Positions 25,561 to 37,800 of a stretch of DNA of 64,000 bases are shown in pieces (position 1 is the stretch's first letter; each line of letters opens with the position of its first letter). A model generated the notes under the pieces. The model was not told the origin of the DNA and made no database searches. It worked only from the letters and a program-made list of their open reading frames with translations. Made by a program: the position numbers and the translations under genes. The stretch is from Epiperipatus broadwayi (Eukaryota; Onychophora; Udeonychophora; Euonychophora; Peripatidae): contig JAQFVV010006255.1 of the NCBI GenBank assembly GCA_028023455.1, forward strand, positions 2,356,001 to 2,420,000. Reading direction: 5' to 3'.

Positions 25561-28227
25561 ACACCTCTCTGTTTGAGAGATAAGATGCATCAGTTTGGCC
25601 TATTTTACCTCTGACACTTTTTTCTATCTTTATCATTTGATTTTCATATTCATTTTAATTTATTTATTGATTTTTATCTAAAGTAAGTTTCAAATTGTAT
25701 ACAGATCAATAAACCATAAAGGGTGACATTTTTACACTGATCTTTCTCACAGACTGTAATCTACATTGACTGGCAACAATTATGTCACATGTGATAACCA
25801 TGAGGGACAACATGCATCTTTCCAAAGTGTATGAAGAGGGTATGAATGCCACAAATAGCAGAATACATCTGGTTTATATCCGACTTACACAGTAAAAAAT
25901 ACTTTAACTTTATCAAAGTGCTGGGAATTGTCTTCCAGTGGGTTGAATGAGCCCAAGACTTTCCTCCTTGGGTCTACATCCTAGAAGATATGGGGTCACT
26001 GCAAGTGGCAGTATTCATCCACCAGCGATTTGGCTTATGCTAAAATGAGGTTTATTTATTATATGATGTTGGGATTTTTCCTTCCCACAAAACTGACTTG
26101 TGGCTTACTCTGGAATTCTCTTGCCAATGTGCACATTTATTTTAGATAAGGGACTGGGATTACAGGATCTTTCTACTGGATCCTTATCCTATCGGATTAT
26201 TCCTCCCATTTTCATGTCCATTATGGTGTTAAGTTTACACAGCAACAGCCTACACTTAATACATGTCAACGTTTATCTGCACCTTCTTCCCTTCCATGAT
26301 TCGATTAACCTACATACAAGCTACACTCACTTGAAAGATTATTTTGCAATATTTTATTTATTTACTATAGATTTCATTTTATTTATTAGGTCTTTATTCA
26401 ACTTATTTGTTTGAAAATTTTTTTTTTCATTTACATATATTGATTCTTTTTAAAAAACTTATTTTATTGTCATATATTTATTCTGAAATATTATTTTACT
26501 TTACTCTAAGTAATAAAAAAAAAATCTTATTGTACTTCATTTATATACTTTTTAATCGCCATTTGATTTTTTAAAATATTTTTATTTTTTTTATTCAACT
26601 TTATGTTTTTAACTCTCAAAACAAAAAAAAAACATTTGATTTTATTTGTTTAATTTTGCATTCTTTCCATTATCAACTCTAAAAAAAAAAACACATTTAT
26701 TTTATTTTCATTCTCATAATCCATGTACAATAAATTTTTTCTGTTTTTTTTTTAAAAAAATCAGTTCATTTAATATAAACTAACCCATCCTAATCTTTGT
26801 CAGGCAGTTCTTTTATGTTTCTTAGATGTCTGCTTGGACCAGGAAATCTTTACCTACTTATAGGCCTGGTTTGGTATTCTGGGCAGTTTTTAGGATTTTA
26901 TGACTTTCTTTTATCCCAAACATTTTTATCCAAACTTAAATCTGTAATATTTATATTTTTCTCTCTTTCAAAAAATTGGTAAACTCCTTTTTTTGGCTAC
27001 ATAATCTGGCTTCATGCTGTTGAATGCTTTAAGTATCTCGACCATTTTCTCAACCATTTTCCTTTCAGCACATAATTTTATTTTTATAATTTTCTTTACA
27101 TTAGCAGGTCTATTCTTTAAATGCATATACATTTTTGCACTTTCCTGTTTATTTTCTATTTTATCTTTTATTTTTTAACTATTATTTTCCTATCTTCTAG
27201 TATTTCGGCTATTCTCTGTATTTCCTGTATGCATTGTTCTATTTGTTTGTTAATTTTTTTCATATATTTCTCAAACCTTTTGTCAAACGTCTTCATGATT
27301 TTTCATTTTTTTTATATTACTTTCTACTCCCTTTTTATTATGTTCTATTTATGACACATGTTTATTTTCAAATTTAAGGTTATTATTTGATCAAAAATGT
27401 TTCTAGTTCAGGCTTAATTTCTGAATCAGACTTACTTTCTGGTTCAGATTTAATTTCTGAATCAGTCTTATTCTCTAATTCAGACTTAAAATTTAGTTCA
27501 AAATTATACTTGTTTTTTAGTTCTGTTTTATTTGCAGTGTTTGAACTATTTAAAAGTGCATACTTATTTGCGCTTTTCTGTTTATTTTTAGTTTCATCTA
27601 TTTTAGCTGTAAACTGTTTTATACTCAGGTCCAGTTTTATGATTTTTAGTATTTCCCTATCTTGTCAGAGTATTTTTCATCTCCTGTATTAATCGTTCTA
27701 TTCATTTGTTGGGTATTTCTCAAAGTTTTCTTTAAACAACTTGGTAATTTTATTTTCTTCTATGCTATTTTGAGCCTCCATTTTTGTTTTGGCTCTATTA
27801 TTTTTTTTATTACTAACTTTCAGTGCAAATTTTATTTTACTTGGTTTATTTATTTGTTAAATATTTTAAATCAAATGAAGTTTTCGAATAACTCAATGTT
27901 CCTCAGTACTCTCTAATTTTCACCTGACCATAAGCAACCCCCAATAATAAATTTATTTATCTCTGACTATTTTTTCTTGTTTCCATTTTATGTACATTGT
28001 ACATCTTTTTAATTATTTTGATTCTTAATATTATGATTTGTTTGTTCTGGTCTATTTCTTTTCTTACACTTCTCACCAATTTCACTTATCTACACAACTT
28101 AGCATTTAATTAAAATTTTAGTTTTGGACTTTTTTAACTTTAATTATGATTTTATTTTTTAAACTTTGATTGTCACTTTGTGGCACTTTGAGCTGACATT
28201 GGGTGCCATTTGAACTGGGTTCCCTGA
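25561..28227 (-). pseudogene. Interior of LTR element L1 with gag-like remnant
   Basis: On the minus strand, next to the right LTR-like end, TGGCACCCAATG (about 28197-28208) resembles a tRNA primer-binding site. Downstream on that strand a broken gag-like region follows: KITKLFKENFEKYP, a Lys/Asn-rich stretch (27380-27660, open for about 90 codons) with an acidic SE-rich repeat (SEPESKSDSEIKPELE), then FEKYMKKINKQIEQCIQEIQ with coiled-coil character, and ILKAFNSMKPDYVAKKRS near 27010. The interior is only about 2.7 kb and no RT or integrase motif was found, so it is deleted or nonautonomous. The plus-strand Phe/Ser-rich frames here are antisense shadows. The part 25.7-26.3 kb is GC-richer and unassigned. 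Confidence 0.6.
27115..27740. repeat. Direct duplication inside the gag-like region (about 435-bp offset)
   Basis: Blocks near 27118-27290 recur at 27553-27740 in the same order: GCATA.A..TTTGC.CTTT.CTGTTTATTTT, then CTGTAT..ATTGTTCTAT..GTTTGTT and ATTTCTCAAA..TTT. This duplicates the coiled-coil part of the predicted gag-like protein. Confidence 0.65.
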
Positions 28228-30210
28228 AATCACCATCTTAACCATGTTTAAATACCTTTTTATAATAACTTTTGGAATTACACGTTTATAAGCTTATTAT
28301 TAAGCTCAATATATAAATTCTTGATAATTATTCTTTTACATCTATAATATTACAGAAATGGGCCAGTCTTTCAAGCAGAGGGAAGAATACCATTGAGAGC
28401 ACAACCATCAGTGATATCCATGGTCAGATCAGGTTATACAAAGCATAACCTAATCACTGATCATGACTCACCTCTATTGCTGGAACAAAACCCTACCATC
28501 CAAAGCATTTTATTGTTTTGAGGATCAAACTCATGCCTTAGCTGACCATATATATAGCCAGCATGCTAAGGATAACAGTGCCACAATGCCGCACTTGACA
28601 TATCACAGGCTAGCTCATACTCTTAACTGGAGTCCAGCATATTTAACTTAACACATATAACATTTATATCTTGAAATTAATAATGATGCAGTGACAAGAG
28701 AGAGAGAGAATAGACCAAATAATAATTAAGCAAACATTAGTATTTTCTCATGCATAGACATATCTAACATACATAATATAAAATAACTCAGTAATACAAA
28801 AATTTACATAAAAGTATAAATGATTAATCAGGCTAAATTTCATCGGTTCACATTAGTGTTATTTTCCAACCAGTTGGCTTTTTGATCTCCATCAATGTTT
28901 TCAGGACTTGTTTTTCATTCTTGGTCTTGACATTGAGAAGAGAGAGTTTGTGGCAGTGTCTATTTCTCCATTTTGACATCAGTTTCCAGCAAAGGTTCAG
29001 GTGGGATAGTTGATTTGCAGAGGACCTTTGGGGTCTGAATTCTAATTGAACACTTAAAGTTATCTAGCAAGGCATGTTGCTAGATCTGTAACTTTTGCAA
29101 TAATATTTTCTGCAACAATAATGAATGGTTCTATTTGTCCTTAGATTTCCGAATCTCTGGAGCAATGAATAATGTAGTGAATCAATCACAAAATGAAGGC
29201 TGGAATCATTCACAGATTCAAGAGCAGATTAATAACAATATAACTCAGTAATACAAAAATTTACATAAAAGTATAAATGATTAATCAGGCTAAATTTCAT
29301 CAGTTCACATTAGTGTTATTTTCCAACCAGTTGGCTTTTTGATCTCCATCAATGGTTTCAGGACTTGTTTTTCATTCTTGGTCTTGACATTGGGAAGAGA
29401 GAGTTTGTGGCAGTGTCTATTTCTCCATTTTGACATCAGTTTCCAGCAAAGGTTCAGGTGGGATAGTTGATTTGCAGAGGACCTTTGGGGTCTGAATTCT
29501 AATTGAACACTTAAAGTTATCTAGCAAGGCATGTTGCTAGATCTGTAACTTTTGCAATAATATTTTCTGCAACAATAATGAATGGTTCTATTTGTCCTTA
29601 GATTTCCAAATCTCTGGAGCAATGAATAATGTAGTGAATCAATCACAAAATGAAGGCTGGAATCATTCACAGATTCAAGAGCAGATTAATAACAATAGAT
29701 GGTGCTGATTTTATATGCCCTTTTTTCCTCATTTTTAAATTCCTTATTATTTTAATTTTGATTGTAACTTAAGTCTGTTTTTTAATTATTTTTCCATTTT
29801 GTTTTCTTTAATTGATTTTTACATTTGTTTTAATCTAATCTTTTTTTAGATTAATCTACTATCACTTTTATGAGATAGTTTACATAGTTTTTAATTATTA
29901 CAATTATTGGTTTCGATTTTATTATCAATCAGGAATTTTACCAGCATTCCAAATTAATTCATTAATCTTTTTATTTTTGATTTCTACGAAGATTTATTTT
30001 TAATATTTTAACATTTCTGTAAAAAGGAGATAGTTTATAAATCTTTTTAAACAGAAAAATATACACAACTTTTTTTTATTTTCACAAAATTACATGTTTA
30101 AAACTACTTTAATAATTGTGTCTTTAATTATTCTTTGAAATAAATTTGATCATAATTTTTTTTAATTAATTTTTTTAAAAATTATAGAACATGTAATGCA
30201 GATATATGTA
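28228..30210 (-). mobile_element. LTR-like end (5' LTR on the minus strand) of LTR element L1
   Basis: The counterpart of 23883-25560, with the same start (ACCATCTTAACCATGTTTAA) and end. It contains an additional 457-bp tandem duplication (28784-29697). A TATA-like GCATATAAAATCAGC is visible on the minus strand near 29710, in the position expected for an LTR promoter upstream of the gag-like region. Confidence 0.75.
28784..29697. repeat. Recent tandem duplication, 2 x 457 bp
   Basis: 28784-29240 is repeated at 29241-29697 with only about four visible differences (for example ATCGGTTCAC/ATCAGTTCAC, TGTTTTCAGG/TGGTTTCAGG). Both copies run from TAACTCAGTAATAC to AGATTAATAACAATA without spacer. 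The 24-kb LTR has a single, much more diverged version. Confidence 0.95.
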
Positions 30211-30221
30211 GTTTTATGCAC

Positions 30222-30425
30222 ATATTACTCACTAACATTACAATAAGTAATGGGTTAAAGAAAACTGTTCAAGGCTTAATCTTTTATATATGTATTAAAA
30301 ATATCTTTTTTTCTATGTACAACATATATTATAAACAATTATTTTTAAAACAGATATGCTCTAATCAACTGCTTTCGGAAGGTGAAATGAATTCTTCAAA
30401 TAGTAAATTATCAGAAAATTATTGT
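30222..30425. repeat. Long direct repeat X, right copy
   Basis: The counterpart of 23697-23882, lying just outside the right LTR-like end. It runs to AAATTATCAGAAA, exactly where the LTR begins in the left copy, and then continues into unrelated AT-rich DNA. The open frame at 30216-30431 is made of it. Confidence 0.88.
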
Positions 30426-31229
30426 CTATAATCATTTTTATTGACTCAAATATTGAATTGGAATTTGCAGTTTTATATGCAAATTATATATAGTTTATGG
30501 TATTTTTAAGGCCATTTTATAAAAAATAATTTTATTCTGTAATCTTTATTTATAATAGACACTTTTTTTTAGTATTTTCCTTTTAATTTCCATCATAATA
30601 TACATTTATATCTGCTATATATACTAGCACAGTGATAGTTATATTTCTTAGTAGTCTGTTTTTAATTTGTTAAAATATTTAAGTATCATACATTTATTCT
30701 CATCAAGATAATTTCTTGAACAACTCATATATTTTTAGCATGGATTTAATCTTAGCCTATTTTATATTATCAAATGCTATTTCAAATTGACAAAATGTTA
30801 TTATATTTACATAACTGATATTCATAAGATTGTTTTTTATTAATGTACTGTATGATAATGTATTCAATGATTGAATGGTCTAACCAGAAATTGGCTTATT
30901 TTTATGCTAATATAAAGCACTCAATTTTTATGTTATGTAACTTTTTCCCCCCATATAGAATCCAGTAGGAGCATTTTATAGGAGTGACAAGAAATGGACT
31001 GAGTTTAAAAATTATCGAATTATTATTTTGATTAGTTGAAGCAGTAGCATTCAAAAACAACTGAATTTTTTAATGTTTTTAAGATGGAGTCTCTTGTCTT
31101 TCAAAATTAATCTTGTGTTAAGATTTGTAGAGATTCCTACTGTCACTTCTAGGCATATAGTCTTAAGGTTATAGCCTTAATATATATTACTTAAATAAAA
31201 GAGAGAAAAATTTGTTGGCATCCAGTTGA

Positions 31230-31990
31230 TTGAAAATTAGTAATTATGTAAAGGAACTATCAAACATTATGAAGAGCTATAGCCAGAAACACAAACTTTA
31301 ACATTTCATTTATATCAGAGATTAATGTAAATTTGAATATTTCAATATCTAGCAAAACCATTTGTTATAAGCTTTATAATCTTGAACAATGACAATAAAG
31401 CTATTCTTCTTTCTAATGAGAACATTTTGTTATATACAAGTGGCTAGTGTTTCAAACAGAAAAACTAGATCATGGATGTTGTGGAAACATGCCATTTAAT
31501 TGGATATATTATTTATTTATTCTCAACCTCTGGAAAATTTTTATGATTGGAAATAGACAATAAAACCTACCAATCATACTGCTATGGTTTGAGCATCCAT
31601 GTTATGGCTACACAACTGCTTCCAAGTATTTATACATTGTAGAGGACCAAGTTCATACTACTGTTAAATCAATGTTTCCAACAACAAATATCTTCTAAAG
31701 CCATAATGTTCTATTTTAAACAATCTTTGTTGCCAAAAATTGATTTAAGAAATGTCATAAATATTTGATATGGCCTTCCTAATCACTTGACTTAAACATT
31801 ATTGAGTCTTGTGGGCTATTCTTGAATTGTAAAATGTCAGTATTCTTTTTAATTCTCCTAATGAATTTGAATTTTGTTTTCATGGGAGTTAGCTTAACAT
31901 TCTTCTTAACATTGTTCAAATATTTCAAAATACCCATCCTATAAAGAATGTAATAAATTCTTGATTTAAATCATGACCCTACATCAAGTT
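31230..31990 (+). pseudogene. Tc1/mariner-type transposase pseudogene
   Basis: Broken plus-strand reading with Tc1-family landmarks in the correct order and spacing. ILLSNENILLYTSG (31401-31440) matches the ILFSDExxFxL block; TAMV.ASML (about 31578-31605) matches SVMVWGC; FQQQ (about 31677) stands where FQQDNxPxH is expected; and WPS.SLDLNIIES (about 31770-31810) matches WPxQSPDLNPIE, the end of the DDE catalytic domain. The first Asp is Asn, and at least six stops or frameshifts interrupt it, so it is dead. Terminal inverted repeats were not identified. The element is AT-drifted and old. Confidence 0.75.
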
Positions 31991-33979
31991 AATAAAACCA
32001 TCACAGGTATATGTATTATTTTGCCCAACCTTATATAGTAGCAATCAAATATGAAAAATATATTCTGACAATTTACATATATATTTGTATATAAAATAAA
32101 AATTATTTTTATAGTGAAACAAATATCAATTTTAAATTAATAATAGAAATTAAATTTATTTTTCAGATATTTTGTCTATTGGTACAAAGTATTTCCCAAA
32201 AAATTCTTTAAAATATTACAACTAAGATTCCATATTATCCTTCATAATGTTTTATTTTTTTTATTGTAATTGGTTTCATCTTTATTAAATAGTCACCAGC
32301 AGTCTATTATATAAAAAAATGTTGTCAGTATAAAACAAGATGTCTGATAATGCTTTTCTAATATAGTCAAGAAAAATTTTTATTTATTGAAAGAATGAAA
32401 TTTTTTAATAGATAATGTATTAGAAAACAGTCATTCTAAAGAATTATATAGAGATTTCAAGTATAAAATAAATTCACTAATGACTTTATTAAGTTTTTTT
32501 CAATTCCCACTGCATGTATAAATATGATTGTCATTATTTAGATAATTAATGGATTGTGTTGGTGAGAATTATGCACATCATAACCAATCATATTCTATTT
32601 CTGAAGCAGTTAGAGGAACAATTAAGTACTATTCAAAATTATTGATGAGATTCAATAATGTCAAAAAAGATCAACTCCAGATGTCTACTGTTATGTCTAG
32701 AGGGGGGGGGGACTTGTCTGTTATCTTCACAAAGTCTAATTTCTTACATTATAATTTTGAGCATAATAGATAGGGATCTTGATTTGAGGCATATTTTAAA
32801 TATGAAATTATATTTTGAATTAGTGGTAATTATAACATATTTAATAGTTTTTGTAACATTTTTGTGAGGCAATTTGTTTTCCAATATCTGGTGGAGGAAA
32901 TTGTGAAAGTATGGAAAGCCACTTCAAAGAGAAGTATTTGAATGTCTCATTATTTTTCTTGGTAGTATTTAATTACATATTTAGAAATTTAATATGAGTT
33001 TTTTTTCTCCAAACAGAACACAACATTTCTCAGTAAAATATGTTAATGAAAAATGAACTTATATTATAATCCCAAGTAATGCCAGCTAATTTTTGATAGG
33101 TTAGAATATTAAATTAGACCATGGCCTTAAATTACATTATATAAGGTGTGTTTTAGTCTGTTGTTGCAGAAAGCTATATATTCAACTTATGAGGTATTTT
33201 CTTGTTGTTTAGATGAAAGGTTGATCATACCATTTTGTGGGATTAAGAATAAGACCCCAGTCTTTGAACCCAGTCTTTGAAAAAAACTTCAAAACTATTC
33301 ATATTTTTAACAAGAGATTTTTTTTTATCTCTGGATAGATTCTCTTCTGTGAAGTCAAAATAATGTTACCAACATAGATGAGTTTCTTGCATTCTGTTTC
33401 TGAAAGATAATTGATGAAAATATAAAAGCACATCAAGTATTACTCTGTAAAATTTTCTATCTGCTACTATTGTGTTACTTGAAATTTTTTTTGATTGTCT
33501 TAATTCTTGGTGAGATTATTTTTTAAACACTTTATAGAAACACATAATATTGATAATCAGCAATATTTTTTCAATCATCGTTAGGATTATTAAGTTTTAA
33601 GATTGTTATAATCTCAGTTTTATGCTAACTTTTTGAAATAATTTGCTAAATAGTTTTACCAACCCATACTTTAGATTTTAAATTATTTATTAAAATTCAT
33701 TATAGTGAATAATTGATTGTAAGTCAAAATAATATATATAAAAATGATAATCACTATTGCAAATCCTCACATAAAGATCCATCACTAGTCAAGGTAAAGA
33801 ATTATTTGTAATTTACCATGTTTTCCAGAGAATATTTTTTATACATAAAATGAATAATGGTAATACTTAGTGAAAATTTAATGAATTATTTTACTTTGTT
33901 TGAAGGGTTATAGTTATTTTGTCTTATTTGTAAAATAACAAGTAACAAAATGCCAACAAGCTTTCTATTCTGACACAAC
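31991..33979. other. AT-rich sequence without recognised features
   Basis: About 2 kb with a 10-base G run (32702-32711). The frames at 32549-32867 surround that run and show no family resemblance. Confidence 0.55.
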
Positions 33980-33990
33980 ATTTCACAATA

Positions 33991-34104
33991 GTCAAGCATT
34001 GTTAGCTGGGAAGTCATCGCAGCTGCCTTGCAAGCAAGTTGTTGTTTGCAGGCGGTTGTGGGTTCACGTCTCGGCCGGTGCTATGACATATGAAAAAAAA
34101 AAAA
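33991..34104 (+). mobile_element. tRNA-derived SINE (family S1), copy 1
   Basis: The head GTCAAGCATTGTTAGC has an A-box-like region and GGTTCACGTCTC is a B-box-like promoter. It is followed by GGCCGGTGCTATGACATATG and a poly-A tail. A perfect 11-bp target duplication ATTTCACAATA lies at 33980-33990 and 34105-34115. Such elements are transcribed by Pol III and mobilised by a partner LINE. The parent tRNA is not assigned. Confidence 0.92.
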
Positions 34105-34413
34105 ATTTCACAATAAATAAGTTTTATTATGAAATCACATGGCAGTTAATGTGTTGGGGGGGGGGGGCTTATTTAATATAAATAAATTTATTAATAAAAC
34201 GATGGCCTTTTAAACAACTTAAACAATGTAATTACAAACTTTAATCTAATAAACCAATTGTGATTGTACAGTCTTTTATTTTTGCTGCTCTTTTGATATG
34301 AGAGTCATTGTAGTTTCTATACAAATAAATACTTTTTTTGTTTATTTATTATTACGTATTTAAATTTTGAAGATGTAAAATTAGGGTGCAGCTTTAATTC
34401 AAAGTGAATATTT

Positions 34414-34544
34414 TTTTTTCCTTTTTTTTCTTTTTTTTTTTCCATGTGTCATAGCATCGGCCGGGACGCGAACCCACAACCGTCTGCAACCAACTACTTG
34501 TTTGCACGGCGGCTGCGATACCTCTCGGCTAACAACGCAAGACT
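34414..34544 (-). mobile_element. tRNA-derived SINE (family S1), copy 2
   Basis: Reverse orientation to copy 1 and only 310 bp away. On the minus strand it has TTGTTAGCCGAGAGG, GCAAACAAGTAGTTGG, B-box-like GGTTCGCGTCCC, GCTATGACACATGG and an A-rich tail. A perfect 13-bp target duplication AAAGTGAATATTT lies at 34401-34413 and 34545-34557. Confidence 0.93.
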
Positions 34545-34557
34545 AAAGTGAATATTT

Positions 34558-37256
34558 TAATATCTTATTTCTGCCAATCTCCCACTCATCAACAATCGTG
34601 TTTTTGCTGTATGCTTTACGCATGTGCATAGTATTATGATCATTGATAGTCATTTATTCAGGGGTTCCCCATTTGCATTTTCCTTTTAATTTCTCTTTAA
34701 GTAAATAAAAGTGTTTGTTATTTTTCAATCCTATTATAAAATCTATTTAATATTTTTTTCCAATTTTAAAATTCTATTGCACACATAGTATTATGATTGT
34801 TGACAGCAGTTTAGTCAAGGATTCCTCATTCACATATTTTTTTTTTTACTTCTTAATTAAATAAATAAAAATGTTTATTATTTTTCAATACCTATTATAA
34901 AAATCATTTTTATGTTTTTCCAATTTTAAAATCCTACTGGGCTTAAATTTGAGGGCAGTTTAAATTAGAAGCAATGCAATAATAACAAAATGTAATTACT
35001 ATAAAACCAAATTCCCCCCCCCCCCCAAAAAAAAAAAACAAAAAAAAAAAACACAACAACTATAGTCACAAGCAGTGTACAAATAAACAAATTTTGATTG
35101 TACTGTGTTGTGATGCATATTATGTTGAAATCAGCCATGTTTGTTTGATTGCAAGTGTATTTTTAGGAATTTTTTGCACAAATATTTTTTTTTTAAATAA
35201 TGTATTTAAATGAAAAAATGATTTCAAAATTATTTTGAAAAATAATTTTTTTTTTAAAAAAAAGTGGTGATTGGAAAACATCGGAGTAGTTTTGGAAAAT
35301 AAATATTCTAATATTGAATGGATGAATTTATAGATTATCTGATATTTTATTTTAAACTTTATAGAACATTTTCAAGAAAGAAATGAAATGTAATGAAAGT
35401 TTGAAATAGGGCAACTATTCTCTTTACACAAGAATCATCCAATCAGAAATTTGAAGCTTCACTAGTTAATTTAAACTTTTATAAAATCTACATCTAATTT
35501 TTTAAAATGTTCTGCAATGTTCAGAATAAAATAACAATTTATATTTTCTTATATAAGTGAAATGCAACCCTCATCTAACTTTTTGAATTTCTATTGTTAT
35601 TTATGATATACCAAGCTTACAAAATATATTTTTTGACCTTTAGCATGATAGACATTTAAAGATATTTCAGAGTAAAGCCAAATCATAACCTCTTTCAAAA
35701 CAATTTATTATGTCAATATATACTTATTAGATCCATTTTTTTTTCTTTCAAATTTATGTGTATATATGAATACACACATGAAATCACATTTATCAAACTT
35801 ATAACTTATAATTAAACACAGATGACAATATAGAAAATCTTATTTGGATTGTTGTAGAAACAGAATCAGTAAAAATTGACAGATTTTTTTTATTTTAGAA
35901 ATGTGACAGACTTTGTCAGGCAGCTTGTGAAGACATATACTAAATTTTGAAAAAAAAAAATGTTATTAAATATCTAGTTTAATTTGTAGAATGTATTTGT
36001 GTTGTACTCCAGTCTGTTTTAATTATATAATCAAATTAAATGTAATGTTTTATATAAATTACATATATTTATATAAAAAAAGCTGGATATAGTATTACGA
36101 TATTTAAAGGTCATAGGTTATTATAACAATTGTTTTAGCTTGATTTCAGCCCCCTTGTTTTTATTTTTCCAGGTATTAGTATTAATAATAATTTTAATGA
36201 ATGCCACTGATCTATAGTATATTTTAAATAATGTATGTATTTATTTGTTCCTTTTTTTTTTTTTACTTATAATCTTAGATAAACTAATTCAATATATTGA
36301 GTAAATATTTTTTTCTTATTTTATTTGACGAATATGTTGTAATTTTGAAAGTAATATTTTTCATCAAAATAGGATTAATTTTTCCAACATTGAATCTATA
36401 TAGCATATTGAAAAACTTTACTATTTTATAAAGATGGCAGTCTTGCTTCATTTAAGTTTGCTGTGCATTCTATTTATTTATTCTATGCTAGTTTTAGTAT
36501 TGAAATTAAAGTGATTTTGACTTCAAAGCCTTTTTCTTTAACTAACTTCTTGATGTGAAAATAATTTCATGGCAGAAGTGATTTAAAAATCCTAGTGCCT
36601 TTTTTTATAGTTGATCTGCTGTCAGTTTTGCCAGATGTTCAGAAGTTTGATCAGACACATTTAAGAAAGAAAAGGGAAATGACATTAAGGAAATCTTTTT
36701 GTTTCTCTTTTTATTTTTATGTTAGAAGCTTTTATAAGCCACTTTGACAATATATGGGTATGATGAGTTGCTGTTACATTCACTTACTTTATTCATTATT
36801 CATTGATTTTTTCCTCCCAAGTATTCTAGCAGTTTAAAAATATTCAATTTTTCATTTAAAGAAATTATTTCGTGATTTTATTTTAAAAAAAAAAGAAAAG
36901 AAAAAGAATGTATTCTCTTTAGTCAGTGCTGAATTTACTGTTATTTCTGTATTTGGGTGTATATTCACACAAAAACACACGCATTTGTATGTGCGACCTA
37001 AGTTACATGTATGCGCTTTTAAAAATACATATAGCAATAAATACCTGCGCTTAATTTTTTAAAGTGGTCTATACAAATATCATTTCTAAGTCATTATATG
37101 AATTAATATTTAAAGTAGAAAATATAAAATGATAATCTTTAGAATGGAATGTAGCTTTTTATTTCTGTTTGATAGTTGAAATGTTTAATTGGAAAATTTT
37201 GTAATTGGAACTTAATATGTCCGACTTATTATTTTATTGTACTTACTATTTACAAT
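34558..37256. other. AT-rich sequence without recognised features
   Basis: Two similar blocks (about 34630-34740 and 34785-34925: GTATTATGAT, TCATT, AAATAAAA.TGTTTRTTATTTTTCAAT, TTTTTCCAATTTTAAAAT) form a diverged direct duplication. A C13-A run lies at 35014-35040. No coding signal. Confidence 0.5.
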
Positions 37257-37386
37257 GTTGCTGATTTGATAAAATCATGATGCAGCACAATTGATATATA
37301 CAAATATAGTGAACAATTTAAATGATATATTTTAAACAGAATTGAGAATGTAAAGAATAATAAGTGTTGAATTGCGCTGCCATATT
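37257..37386 (+). pseudogene. Penelope-like element fragment, second copy
   Basis: This DNA matches 38897-39025 of the neighbouring Penelope-like element (GTTGCTGATTTGATAAAATC, then CAGAA.TGAGAAT and GAATAA), the linker between its RT and GIY-YIG parts. It stops where LINE sequence begins, so it is a separate truncated copy. Confidence 0.7.
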
Positions 37387-37800
37387 AACCACTCAGGGAT
37401 GGATAGAGAGATGGGGATTAAATTTAGTGAAGAAAAATCAAAAGTAATGATCATAAATACTGGAGAAACAGAAGAAAAATAATTCTTATCAGGAGATATA
37501 AAGTTAAAGGTATAATTATTTGGGAATCATCTTAAGTAATCAGAGAAATTGTTTGGATGAATGGGTGAAAAAATTGATAAATGAAGCAAAGAAAAGAAAG
37601 GGATTGTTAAAGAAATTAACAGTTTTTTCATATAATAAATATAATGTAGCAAGAATTGTATAGAAGGGAGTGGCAGTAGCAGGGTTAACTTATGCTAATG
37701 ATGCTTTATGTGTTAATAAAGGAGTGATAGATTACTTAGAAAAAGTACAAAGACATGTATTAGATGAACAAGGGAAAGACAAACTGTTGACAAAGCAGCT
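37387..37800 (+). pseudogene. LINE reverse-transcriptase fragment
   Basis: The plus strand reads MGIKFSEEKSKVMIINTG, matching the G(L)xxNxxKSxVM motif after the LINE RT active site. It continues with a Gly-rich KYLG-like region, LINEAKKRKGLLKKLTVFSY, VAVAGLTYANDALCV (matching VxPxLxYGxE) and IDYLEKVQRHVL (matching LExxQRxxLR). Stops break it. It lies between two pieces of Penelope-like element. The clade is uncertain. Confidence 0.68.

Noticed and set aside
27121-27916. Series of plus-strand Phe/Ser/Ile-rich frames
   Set aside because: They are antisense to the gag-like, Lys/Glu/Asn-rich minus-strand frames of the LTR element.
33991-34090. Functional tRNA gene
   Set aside because: A/B-box-like segments exist, but there is a poly-A tail, a perfect target duplication and no full cloverleaf; it is a SINE.
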